Positions 30,167 through 37,407 of a DNA stretch of 64,000 bases are shown piece after piece. The DNA comes from a virus, in IMG/VR virus record IMGVR_UViG_3300041402_000314, positions 124,001-188,000 of that record, one strand, 5' to 3'. A program made the position numbers and the translations under genes. The notes below the pieces were generated by a model. It did no database searches. It was not told the DNA's origin and saw nothing but the letters and a program-made list of their open reading frames with translations. Position 1 is the first letter of the stretch; each line of letters starts with the position of its first letter.

Positions 30167-30819
30167 CGGTTCCATTCCTCCACTTGTCTTAAAATTTCAA
30201 TAGCAATTCCTTCTTTTTCCATACAGGTTGTTGCGCCTTCATTAGTTACGATATGAGCGACATGACAATTTTCTCTAATCATTTCCTCTTTATCATTGGT
30301 AACAACCATATCACAGCCATTTTTATCTATAGATTCATACCCAAGATTAACTAGCTCTCTATAAGACGCTCCTACCTCAAACTTAAACCCAACAAGGTAA
30401 GCTTCTGGATTCCATTTCTTTATATAGGAAATCACCTTTGGAGTCTTTCTGATATTATCTCTCATATAATCTATGAAAGCATCAGCATCATTAGACTTCA
30501 CCTTAACAGGATTCTCTCTATTGAATGTGAAATCGGATACAGCCATAGCATGGATAATAACATCAGCTTTGGGAACATATCTTTCCATTTTCTCCATAAG
30601 GTCTTTAGTGTCTTTAACATCAATAAACCATAGTCTTTCATCGTTATAATACGGGTTTGGTAATATGGAATTTCTACCATGTATAAAAAATACATCATGT
30701 CCGTCTTTCAAAAATGTTTCAGCTATAATAGCACCTAATTTCCCTGTACTGATATTAGTAAGGACTCGGACATCATCGATATATTCAGTTGTCCCACCAG
30801 ATGTAATTAATATTTTCAT
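30163..30819 (-). CDS. coaB: phosphopantothenate-cysteine ligase (CoaB, stand-alone)
   Basis: 218 residues. Motifs: SGGTTEYID 7-15, VRVLTNISTGKLG 17-29 (nucleotide-binding N-terminal part), HAMAVSDF 90-97, KTPKVI 125-130, GFKFEV 144-149 and VVTND 172-176 with the conserved Asn. CoaB joins 4'-phosphopantothenate and cysteine using a nucleotide triphosphate, the second step from pantothenate to coenzyme A. The form is the stand-alone enzyme known from streptococci rather than the fused CoaBC of most bacteria. ATGA overlap with the M23-like gene; CoaC, which acts next, is two genes upstream. Confidence 0.88.
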   Translation of the reverse strand: MKILITSGGTTEYIDDVRVLTNISTGKLGAIIAETFLKDGHDVFFIHGRNSILPNPYYNDERLWFIDVKDTKDLMEKMERYVPKADVIIHAMAVSDFTFNRENPVKVKSNDADAFIDYMRDNIRKTPKVISYIKKWNPEAYLVGFKFEVGASYRELVNLGYESIDKNGCDMVVTNDKEEMIRENCHVAHIVTNEGATTCMEKEGIAIEILRQVEEWNR

Positions 30820-31361
30820 CGTTGCCTCGCTATGTCTATTAGGATTTGTGTAGGGTCTACCAGATAATCTGGTAGATGCTCACCAAGTTTCCAAGGTATA
30901 CCAGTAGTCATATAGGATTTAAGAGCTAAGTGAAGCATAGTCGTAGGCCGACCCTTATCTGTTTTCAACACTCTTCTAACGTCACCTAGATATGTTCCAG
31001 TTACAACCCTATCTCCTATCTTTAACATCCTATCTATTTTTATTTCACCATAACAGAATATACCAGACTCCCCTCTAATGTATATTCCTTCGGTCTCTTC
31101 CCACCAAGGACAATCAGCATTGGCTCCAGTGAAAGCCTCCATCAGAACTACTGTACCGTCTTCAATAGAATATACTGGCGTATGCTCTGGACAATATAAA
31201 TCTATTCCTTTATGGATATCATGTTTTCTATCGACTCCAAATGCGCCTACATGACTATCTACAGGAATTTCTACCTCTTTCGTTATATCGATATCTTGGA
31301 AACTCATCGAATTTCCAGTAATACCCTTATATATCATATTTAGTGGAAATGTCTTATTCAT
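30816..31361 (-). CDS. M23-type peptidase-like protein, catalytic base missing
   Basis: 181 residues from ATG 31361 (GAGG ten bases upstream). An M23/lysostaphin-like fold: H50-x-x-x-D54 (HDIHKGIDLY), PVYSIEDGTVV at 62-72, IKIGD turn (LKIGDRVVTGTYLG), and LHLAL with H144. The first His of the usual H-x-H is Met here (M142), so the three zinc ligands survive but the usual base does not. It may be a non-catalytic regulator, or use another base. Its position between two CoA enzymes is unexplained; both borders overlap, so the three are one operon. Confidence 0.65.
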   Translation of the reverse strand: MNKTFPLNMIYKGITGNSMSFQDIDITKEVEIPVDSHVGAFGVDRKHDIHKGIDLYCPEHTPVYSIEDGTVVLMEAFTGANADCPWWEETEGIYIRGESGIFCYGEIKIDRMLKIGDRVVTGTYLGDVRRVLKTDKGRPTTMLHLALKSYMTTGIPWKLGEHLPDYLVDPTQILIDIARQR

Positions 31362-31899
31362 AAAACTCATCCTCATTTTTCATAATTTCAGAGACTATAA
31401 CATCTACTGGAGCCAACTTACCTCTCCCTATATCTCCACACGCAAGACGGCCTTCTACTGGACGAATTATAACAATCCCATCCTCGATAAGCCGATCTAT
31501 ATTTCTTTTATTAGCTGGAGCATAATACATAACTGTATTCATGGCAGGACAGACTATAACAAATCTCTTTTTCATAGCCATATATGTCGTGCTGATCAGA
31601 TCATCGGCTATACCATTTGCCATCTTACCGATAATATTGGCAGTAGCAGGAGCTATGACCATTTTATGCGCCCACTCTTGAGCGTATTGTATATGAGATA
31701 TTTCACCGTTACTATCATCGAAGGTATTAGTAATGACACCCTCACCAGACAATGCAGCCAAAGTACATTCACCTATCATATATTTGGCATTCTCCGACAT
31801 CATAACTTTCACATTACAATCATTCTTTCTGAGTAGGTTAATAAGGTCACATGCCTTGTATGCTGATATGCTACTGGTAACTGCTAAAAGTATGTTCAT
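31354..31899 (-). CDS. coaC: phosphopantothenoylcysteine decarboxylase (CoaC, stand-alone)
   Basis: 181 residues, a complete flavoprotein decarboxylase of the HFCD family: AVTSSISAYKA at 6-16 (FMN binding), catalytic His69 in SHIQYA, APATANIIGKMANGIADD at 83-100, substrate clamp PAMNTVMY at 118-125, and Cys154 in GRLACGDIGRG. It decarboxylates phosphopantothenoylcysteine to phosphopantetheine. All key residues are present, so activity is expected. Length is typical of stand-alone CoaC. First of the CoaC - M23-like - CoaB operon; SD GGAG. Confidence 0.9.
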   Translation of the reverse strand: MNILLAVTSSISAYKACDLINLLRKNDCNVKVMMSENAKYMIGECTLAALSGEGVITNTFDDSNGEISHIQYAQEWAHKMVIAPATANIIGKMANGIADDLISTTYMAMKKRFVIVCPAMNTVMYYAPANKRNIDRLIEDGIVIIRPVEGRLACGDIGRGKLAPVDVIVSEIMKNEDEFYE

Positions 31900-31901
31900 T
31901 C

Positions 31902-32183
31902 TTACTCCTCAAATAAATTATAACATTTTGGTCTGTTAGCTAGGTCTGATAATACATCACCATGACAACTATTTGGCTTACACCAACACCCTAATATTTT
32001 ACCCTCTAGTTCTGGTAAGGAATTCATGAGGTCTGGTTGATCGAGAATCCAAGCCCTATATTTATCAATGACTTCCTTTCTGGTTCCGTCCTTACCTATG
32101 ATAAATGGATTACTCCACTTAGAAGGTCGGCCTATATAAAGATCGAATCTATCCTTCTCACAATGGACTACTAAATTATCCAC
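31902..32183 (-). CDS. DUF4326 protein
   Basis: 93 residues. Near-complete DUF4326 match from memory: DLYIGRPSKWSNPFIIGKDG, TRKEVIDKYRAWILDQPDL, then LPELEGKILGCWCKP and CHGDVLSDLA. The family is small, widespread in phages and mobile elements and without proven function. GTG start inside the end of the upstream gene, suggesting translational coupling. Confidence 0.85.
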   Translation of the reverse strand: MDNLVVHCEKDRFDLYIGRPSKWSNPFIIGKDGTRKEVIDKYRAWILDQPDLMNSLPELEGKILGCWCKPNSCHGDVLSDLANRPKCYNLFEE

Positions 32184-32781
32184 GTTCTACTTTTTCACAA
32201 TCATCGACCACTATTAAAGACACCTCATCATCTACAATATATCTATTCTTGTCTTCGAACCCCCATCCATACTCTATATCTTCTATGCCAATTATTCTAT
32301 ATGCTCTGCCTATTTTATCTTTATACCAAAAATTATCATTCGAACAATCTGTTATTTTTACCCAGAAAGGAAATTCAGGTTCCATATTCTCCAAAACCCT
32401 ATCAGCATATTCCTTCATTGATTCCTCTACGGCTGGACAGAGACGTGTCCATCCATTTTTACCATGAATAACATCTGACCCTAACTCTTTATTATTTCCA
32501 TCAACAAAGCATATGTCATCAACGCAATATTTGACAGTAAAATATTTATTACCATCTTTCTCCCACATTTCTTCTGCATCTTCTGGCCTTATCTTTTCAT
32601 CTTCGACATAAGGCAACCACTCGGTATTCATTATGGGATGTATAGATACCCTAAACGTCTTTTCATTAGTCCCATAATTAAACCAATAAAGGTCATCTTC
32701 GAATATAGTAACATATCCACCACAATCATCATTCACTGGAATAGCTTTCCCTGTTGGTATCAGGGCATCTTTAATATTCAT
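32176..32781 (-). CDS. paralogous phage protein (family with 29220 and 32778)
   Basis: 201 residues. ALIPTGKA at the start, W-x-PYVEDEKIRPEDAEEMW, NKYFTVKY, VIHGKNGWTRLCP, then a divergent acidic C-terminus with several Trp. Directly followed (upstream) by its closest paralogue at 32778, sharing ATGA. Unknown function. Confidence 0.6.
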   Translation of the reverse strand: MNIKDALIPTGKAIPVNDDCGGYVTIFEDDLYWFNYGTNEKTFRVSIHPIMNTEWLPYVEDEKIRPEDAEEMWEKDGNKYFTVKYCVDDICFVDGNNKELGSDVIHGKNGWTRLCPAVEESMKEYADRVLENMEPEFPFWVKITDCSNDNFWYKDKIGRAYRIIGIEDIEYGWGFEDKNRYIVDDEVSLIVVDDCEKVERG

Positions 32782-33332
32782 TTCTTCTCCTCCGCTGGTA
32801 TTATGAGTATCATTTTCATAGGTGGTTTCATGGTTAATTCAGTATGTTGAAAGTAAGTCATATCACTTTTTGAATTGACTAAATCAGGATAGAAATAGAC
32901 TTCATTATGGATTTCTTTTCTTTTCCATTTTACCCCTTCAATCTCTATCCTCTCCACATTCTCATCTTTTACTTTGGGATATTCACGAATCCAACCGTCT
33001 TTGCTATGAATAGCCCTTGCTATACCCGTAACGCTCTGACCACTCTCGTTAACGAACTCTAATGAAGCACCAGAAATCCGAATAGTAAAATATTTATAAG
33101 CACCTCTCTTCCATAATTCAAATGCATTCTCAGGAACTATCTCTTCGACTTCATGGTATGGTTCCCAATCACCTTCTAAGATATCTAAGTGTCCGACTTC
33201 TCTATCACAAGCTCCTGATCTTACATCCACCCACCAAAGAGTATCATCAAACCATTTAACATATTCAACTTTTTCACCATCCAATACCAATACTACTTTC
33301 CCTGTTGGTTCTAAAGCATCTTTAATATCCAT
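32778..33332 (-). CDS. paralogous phage protein (family with 29220 and 32176)
   Basis: 184 residues: ALEPTGKVVLVLDGEKVEYV, WEPYHEVEEIVPENAFELW, YKYFTIRISG, AIHSKDGWIREYP, DENVERIEIEGVKWK. Ends in a hydrophobic PPMKMILIIP segment, as in the 29220 copy (TPYMKVILKIP). Unknown function. Confidence 0.6.
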   Translation of the reverse strand: MDIKDALEPTGKVVLVLDGEKVEYVKWFDDTLWWVDVRSGACDREVGHLDILEGDWEPYHEVEEIVPENAFELWKRGAYKYFTIRISGASLEFVNESGQSVTGIARAIHSKDGWIREYPKVKDENVERIEIEGVKWKRKEIHNEVYFYPDLVNSKSDMTYFQHTELTMKPPMKMILIIPAEEKK

Positions 33333-33673
33333 TATTTCCCTCTCACTCTTTTCATTTTCTTAAATTTAAAGAATCCATACATTTCAGGATTTCTATATAC
33401 AACCAATCTAGCATATAAGGCTATCAGATCATTAGATAGCTTGAACTCACTACCTTGAGTCTCTATAGTCGTATACCATCTTATTCTTTGAGCAACCGCC
33501 CAATGACTATAGTGTTTCCTGCCTGTTTTAAATGCTTCTAAGGAAAACTTTTCAAATGATTTATAGATATCAGGATTCTTCTTATGATATCCCATAAAGG
33601 TTTTCATAAGCCCTTTATCTGCACCACCAAACAATTCCTGTTTTAATGTCAATCTCTCATTGGAGACTTTCAT
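33332..33673 (-). CDS. paralogue of the 26513-26878 protein
   Basis: 113 residues from ATG 33673 (GGAG six bases before; the longer frame starts inside the upstream gene). Shares KKNPDIYKSFEKF, GRKHYSHWAVAQRIRW, FKLSNDLIALYARLVVYRNP and GFF with the earlier copy. Unknown function. Confidence 0.6.
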   Translation of the reverse strand: MKVSNERLTLKQELFGGADKGLMKTFMGYHKKNPDIYKSFEKFSLEAFKTGRKHYSHWAVAQRIRWYTTIETQGSEFKLSNDLIALYARLVVYRNPEMYGFFKFKKMKRVRGK

Positions 33674-34059
33674 TTCTTCTCCAGAAGTTTTTGTGCGCCC
33701 ATCCATATCTCTCTAGCCCAAAAACTCTTTTCTTTGGGGTCATGGGTACGTACCCATTTCGCATAAGGAGATTTTCTATTTTCACAAGGCATTTCCACAC
33801 ATTCTATTTTAGGATAAGACCATAGCTCATAAAGAGAACAATAAGCTTTACAATTCTTTTCATCCCCATCTACCATCGCCTTAGATTTTCTCCTTGTGAA
33901 TTCACAGCAAGAGCAACTACAATTCATATAGTCATACTTTCTCCATTCAGGCCAACTACTTTTTTGAGCCACTGGATTTTCCTCTAACCATTTCCATAGC
34001 TCAATAGTTATTTCAATTGATTTCTTTTTCGTCAGTCTATATTTTATAAATTCTTCCAT
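33670..34059 (-). CDS. Cys-rich hypothetical protein
   Basis: 129 residues with W-rich start (IELWKWLEENPVAQKSSWPE) and a Cys cluster CSCSCCEF then NCKAYC and PC. Multiple Cys ligands suggest zinc. Similar 'C.CCEY...C..CPL' proteins occur in phages as I recall. Unknown role. Confidence 0.5.
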   Translation of the reverse strand: MEEFIKYRLTKKKSIEITIELWKWLEENPVAQKSSWPEWRKYDYMNCSCSCCEFTRRKSKAMVDGDEKNCKAYCSLYELWSYPKIECVEMPCENRKSPYAKWVRTHDPKEKSFWAREIWMGAQKLLEKK

Positions 34060-34283
34060 TAGTCTACTCCTTCAAAACATCCATAATCTTCCATAGCTTC
34101 TCTTAAAAGAAGATGTACCATAGGGTCAAAACTTTTATGAAGCATACCATAATATTTTATTATCTGTTTTGCGTCCACATCGCCTTCTTCTGCCTTTAGA
34201 CCAATCTTCTTACCATGTTCTATTAATATCGGAAGCGTTGATGCATCAAACATATCCCTGTCTATTTGCCAACTTGTATTCAT
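34059..34283 (-). CDS. small hypothetical protein
   Basis: 74 residues, helical, MNTSWQIDRDMFDASTLPIL...; GGGAG before ATG. Stop shares bases with the next start (TAATG). Unknown. Confidence 0.5.
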   Translation of the reverse strand: MNTSWQIDRDMFDASTLPILIEHGKKIGLKAEEGDVDAKQIIKYYGMLHKSFDPMVHLLLREAMEDYGCFEGVD

Positions 34284-34436
34284 TTAGTCTCCCTTCAAAG
34301 CTTTCATAATTACTTCATATTCTGCTCTGGTTATACGACAACCAGAACACTTAATTGAATTACCCGAAGTCATTTTCTGTCTAAGGCTTTCTATTACATC
34401 TTCCTTAGTCAGTTCCTTATCTATTATATCACTCAT
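34284..34436 (-). CDS. 50-residue protein next to a strong promoter
   Basis: MSDIIDKELTKEDVIESLRQ..., with one CSGC, then a helical basic end. The promoter at 34448-34476 would start transcription about five bases before this ATG, leaving almost no leader. An adjacent ATG just upstream is an alternative start. Confidence 0.5.
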   Translation of the reverse strand: MSDIIDKELTKEDVIESLRQKMTSGNSIKCSGCRITRAEYEVIMKALKGD

Positions 34437-34447
34437 CATAACCTCAT

Positions 34448-34476
34448 ATTATATCATTAAAAGAATTCTTTGTCAA
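34448..34476 (-). promoter_or_regulatory. consensus sigma70 promoter
   Basis: Minus strand: TTGACA (34476-34471), 17 bases, TATAAT (34453-34448), both perfect. The -35 box overlaps the end of the NADAR gene. It reads into the block 34436 to 28972. Confidence 0.8.
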
Positions 34477-34936
34477 TAACTGTTTCACCGTCTCTGATTC
34501 CCATCAAGAGTTTACCTAATAGATTCTTACCCTCAGTAAGGAGACAATTAATACACACACAATCGCCCCAGATATTATCATGCCAGTTATTCCATTCTAC
34601 TATCTCACCTTCGGTCTCATCCAGACGTTTACGCCATTCAGTACCTTCAGCGAATTTATGTCTGAGAGCCATCATCATAACACCTACTTTGATGTTCTCC
34701 CAATCATCTCTTATAATCAATTTACGTCCAGCTCTTTTAGATTTAGCTGCTGACATCTCACCAACGACTGATCTTAGATAACGGTCTTTTGTTTTCATGG
34801 ACTGATAGAATGCTTCGGGAGTTTTGGATACAATACCATCATAATCCATTGGTGTTTCAAATGGTTCAAAGTTACTAAACCAATTATATACGTAGCCATT
34901 TCTATAGGATATATTACTTGGAACTTTTCTTCTCAT
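34457..34936 (-). CDS. NADAR family protein (YbiA/DUF1768-like)
   Basis: 159 residues covering a whole NADAR domain: NWFSNFEPFETPM near 18-30, TPEAFYQSMKT near 38-48, AAKSKRAGRK, DWENIKV, then VEWNNWHDNIWGDC and NLLGKLLMGIR near the end. The family acts on N-glycosidic or ADP-ribosyl linkages; some members remove ADP-ribose from guanine in DNA and act as antitoxins to DarT1 enzymes. A phage copy could undo ADP-ribosylation used as host defence (inference). Key aromatic and acidic residues look intact. Confidence 0.85.
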   Translation of the reverse strand: MRRKVPSNISYRNGYVYNWFSNFEPFETPMDYDGIVSKTPEAFYQSMKTKDRYLRSVVGEMSAAKSKRAGRKLIIRDDWENIKVGVMMMALRHKFAEGTEWRKRLDETEGEIVEWNNWHDNIWGDCVCINCLLTEGKNLLGKLLMGIRDGETVIDKEFF

Positions 34937-35119
34937 TCAGTCTTCTCCCATTAACCAGCTTTTACATCTTTCCTCATCATGAATTATGACATTAAAGAAA
35001 TGGTCACGATCTCTCTTATATCTCTTTTCACATTCTTCAGAACAGGCAAAGTCACCATCAACACCTAAAAGAATAGCTCCGTATTCTGGTACATCTCCTT
35101 TACATACCCAACATTTCAT
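34937..35119 (-). CDS. small zinc-finger protein
   Basis: 60 residues: CWVCKG near 3-8 and CSEECEKRY near 26-34, with the spacing of TRASH/MYM-like treble-clef fingers. AGGAG before ATG. Role unknown. Confidence 0.6.
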   Translation of the reverse strand: MKCWVCKGDVPEYGAILLGVDGDFACSEECEKRYKRDRDHFFNVIIHDEERCKSWLMGED

Positions 35120-35121
35120 TA

Positions 35122-35544
35122 TTACTCCTCGATCACATGTCTTTCAGTAAACAGCTCCATTGCCTTGTCCTGATCTTCCTGATAGAATATGATGGAGTCA
35201 GTAATCAAAAATAGATTACAAAGGAATTGGCCTAGTCTTATTTGAGGATGTTTAACAACATACTTAGTGAAATAAAGCTGGATAGCATCGGTATATTGTG
35301 TTTCATTGACTTTTGGATTCTCCATCATTATTCTCCATTCACAATCAGCATAGTGATTTTCGACTATACCATTAATTTCTGGTGCAGACCTTTTACAATC
35401 GGCACATCGCTGATATGGATTACCGCCACCAATTGGCTCGGAAGGATAATCAAAATTTAACTTTTTATCTTCAAACTTTTTGAATCTAACCTCGGCCTGA
35501 TAATCATCAGGATTAAAATGTCGGCTTTCCATATCACCACTCAT
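35122..35544 (-). CDS. hypothetical protein with Cys-His motif
   Basis: 140 residues from ATG 35544 (GGAGG upstream). YQRCADCKRSAP ... ENHYADCEWR could bind zinc; the second half is helical and hydrophobic (RLGQFLCNLFLITDSIIFYQ). First gene of the second minus-strand block. Unknown. Confidence 0.5.
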   Translation of the reverse strand: MSGDMESRHFNPDDYQAEVRFKKFEDKKLNFDYPSEPIGGGNPYQRCADCKRSAPEINGIVENHYADCEWRIMMENPKVNETQYTDAIQLYFTKYVVKHPQIRLGQFLCNLFLITDSIIFYQEDQDKAMELFTERHVIEE

Positions 35545-35571
35545 AATACATTCCTCCATTATTTAAACCCT

Positions 35572-35600
35572 ATTATAACAGAATGGAACTCTTCTGTCAA
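35572..35600 (-). promoter_or_regulatory. consensus sigma70 promoter
   Basis: Minus strand: TTGACA (35600-35595), 17 bases, TATAAT (35577-35572). Back to back with the late promoter at 35616 that reads the sheath gene. Confidence 0.85.
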
Positions 35601-35615
35601 GAAAAATCCTGAAAG

Positions 35616-35623
35616 TATAAATA
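35616..35623 (+). promoter_or_regulatory. T4-type late promoter
   Basis: TATAAATA followed by ATTAAAACATT, 41 bases upstream of the tail sheath ATG. Confidence 0.85.
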
Positions 35624-35663
35624 ATTAAAACATTAAGAACTATTATTTTAAGGAGATAGATTT

Positions 35664-37304
35664 ATGCCACAATTACTTTCACCCGATGTAAACATAGTCG
35701 AAAGAGATTTAAGTGCTTTTGTTGCGTCTGTAGCTACCAGTATAGCAGTATATGTAGGTAGGGCTACTAAAGGACCAGTATGGGAAAAGACACAGGTTTC
35801 CAATGAAAGACAGTTTGCAGAACTATTCGGTGAGCCGACATCAACTGATTATGAGGATTTTTTTACCGCTGCTGGATTCCTTCAGTATGGTAACACCTTG
35901 TATTACACAAGAGTCGTTGATACCGCAACTGCTAAAAACTCACAATTAAACGTAAGCACTGGTGCTGCTCCTTCTGCTGGAGATGGTGATTATGTTGCTG
36001 ATTGGGAAGAATATACGCCCTCATTCGGTGCTGAGAAAATGCAAGTGTACGCTAAGTATCCGGGAGCTTACGGTGACACTGATTTCAAAGTAGCAATGAT
36101 CAGTAATACAGATTGGGCTACTATAGGTACATCACCTACTCTCTCTGGTTATGAGTCTGTCATCGATCAAGGTCCAGAGCTTGCTACAGAATTCCTTGTT
36201 ATCGTATCTGCTCTACAGTCAGATGGAGAATATGAAATCCTCGAAACTTACCTTGTTTCTGATACCGAAGGAACTAAGGACTTCGAAGGCAATAACATGT
36301 ATGTCGATGAGGTCATTAATAAAGGCTCAAACTACATACTAGTATTCAATAATACTGGCGTGTCCGCTGAACTACAGTCGTTTGCTGAGACTGCTCCTGC
36401 TAATGGTGCGGACGGTGATATAAATGAAGCCGATATCGTACTAGGATATGATCTTTATGATAACCCTGAAGAAATCGAAATCAACTATGTGATAGGTGGT
36501 AGTCATACTACTGTTGCAACTGCAAATGCTATTCTTGCGCTATGTGTTGCAAGAGCAGACTGTTTTGCGATTCTCGATGTTCCTAAATCTGATGTTGTAG
36601 GTATTGCTAGTATTTCAACCGCTGTAAGTAATGTAGTAGACTATAGAAAGACGGAACTTAATGCTAATACTTCTTACGGTGCGCTATATGCTAACTGGCT
36701 TTATATCTATGATAAATATAACGATACAAACAGATGGGTTCCGAGTGGTGGTCATGTAGCTGGTATCTATGCCCATACTGCTAATGTAGAGGATGCATGG
36801 TTCGCTCCTGCTGGACTTAATAGAGGTATTTTGAGTAACGTTATTAAGCTGGCTATGAATCCGGGTAAATCTTATAGAGATACGCTATATAAGAATCAAA
36901 TCAATCCATTGGTTAGTTTCCCCGGTCAAGGAATTAGTGTTTGGGGTCAAAAGACTCTCCAGACTAAACCTTCTGCATTCGATAGAGTTAATGTTAGATT
37001 ACTCTTTCTATACATGGAAAAAGCTATTGGTAGAAGTGCAAAATATGTTGTTTTCGAACAAAATGATCAGCTTACTAGAAGTATCTTTAAGAACCAGATT
37101 GAACCATTCCTTGATGATATCAAAGGCAGAAGAGGTATATATGACTTCTTAGTATTGGTAGATGAATCCGTTAATACGCCCGAAAGAGTGGACAGAAATG
37201 AGTTTCATTGTGAAATTTTCGTAAAACCAGTTAAGAGTGCAGAATTTATCGTACTTCGTTTCACTGCGACAAAAACTGGTGTAGACTTTAGTGAGTTAAC
37301 TTAA
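35664..37304 (+). CDS. 18: tail sheath protein, T4 gp18-like
   Basis: 546 residues (T4 gp18: 659). Typical sheath start PDVNIVERDLSAFVASVATS and a conserved C-terminal half: CVARADCFAILDVPKS, Y-x-W-x-x-VPSGGHVAGIYA, EDAWFAPAGLNRG near 373-385, NPLVSFPGQGISVWGQKTLQ, and FLYMEKAIGRSAKYVVFEQN. It polymerises around the tube and contracts on infection. A 32-base piece of this gene recurs at 60765. SD AAGGAG. Confidence 0.95.
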   Translation: MPQLLSPDVNIVERDLSAFVASVATSIAVYVGRATKGPVWEKTQVSNERQFAELFGEPTSTDYEDFFTAAGFLQYGNTLYYTRVVDTATAKNSQLNVSTGAAPSAGDGDYVADWEEYTPSFGAEKMQVYAKYPGAYGDTDFKVAMISNTDWATIGTSPTLSGYESVIDQGPELATEFLVIVSALQSDGEYEILETYLVSDTEGTKDFEGNNMYVDEVINKGSNYILVFNNTGVSAELQSFAETAPANGADGDINEADIVLGYDLYDNPEEIEINYVIGGSHTTVATANAILALCVARADCFAILDVPKSDVVGIASISTAVSNVVDYRKTELNANTSYGALYANWLYIYDKYNDTNRWVPSGGHVAGIYAHTANVEDAWFAPAGLNRGILSNVIKLAMNPGKSYRDTLYKNQINPLVSFPGQGISVWGQKTLQTKPSAFDRVNVRLLFLYMEKAIGRSAKYVVFEQNDQLTRSIFKNQIEPFLDDIKGRRGIYDFLVLVDESVNTPERVDRNEFHCEIFVKPVKSAEFIVLRFTATKTGVDFSELT

Positions 37305-37306
37305 GA

Positions 37307-37314
37307 TATAAATA
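37307..37314 (+). promoter_or_regulatory. T4-type late promoter
   Basis: TATAAATA followed by TTTAAGGAAGG, two bases after the sheath stop codon. It would read the nuclease gene at 37408 and genes beyond. Confidence 0.75.
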
Positions 37315-37351
37315 TTTAAGGAAGGACAGTGGGTAGCTCCCATTGATGATG

Positions 37352-37405
37352 TGTTTACTCCATATCATCTTACTTCCATACATAACTTAAATAATGGAGT
37401 AAACA
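37352..37405 (+). promoter_or_regulatory. hairpin hiding a ribosome binding site
   Basis: TGTTTACTCCAT (37352-37363) pairs perfectly with ATGGAGTAAACA (37394-37405). The right arm contains the GGAG at 37396-37399 that serves the nuclease ATG at 37408, so a folded transcript would block initiation. Unlike the 58429 element, the late promoter here lies outside the hairpin, so late mRNA would also fold. Confidence 0.7.
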
Positions 37406-37407
37406 TT

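Noticed and set aside
30816-31361. Phage endolysin or tail lysozyme as the identity of the M23-like gene
   Set aside because: No signal or tail context, a missing catalytic His, early-block location, and a separate amidase endolysin exists in the lysis cassette.
30163-31899. A broken-up CoaBC fusion gene
   Set aside because: Both enzymes are full length and resemble the naturally separate types, so a split of a fused gene is unnecessary as explanation.
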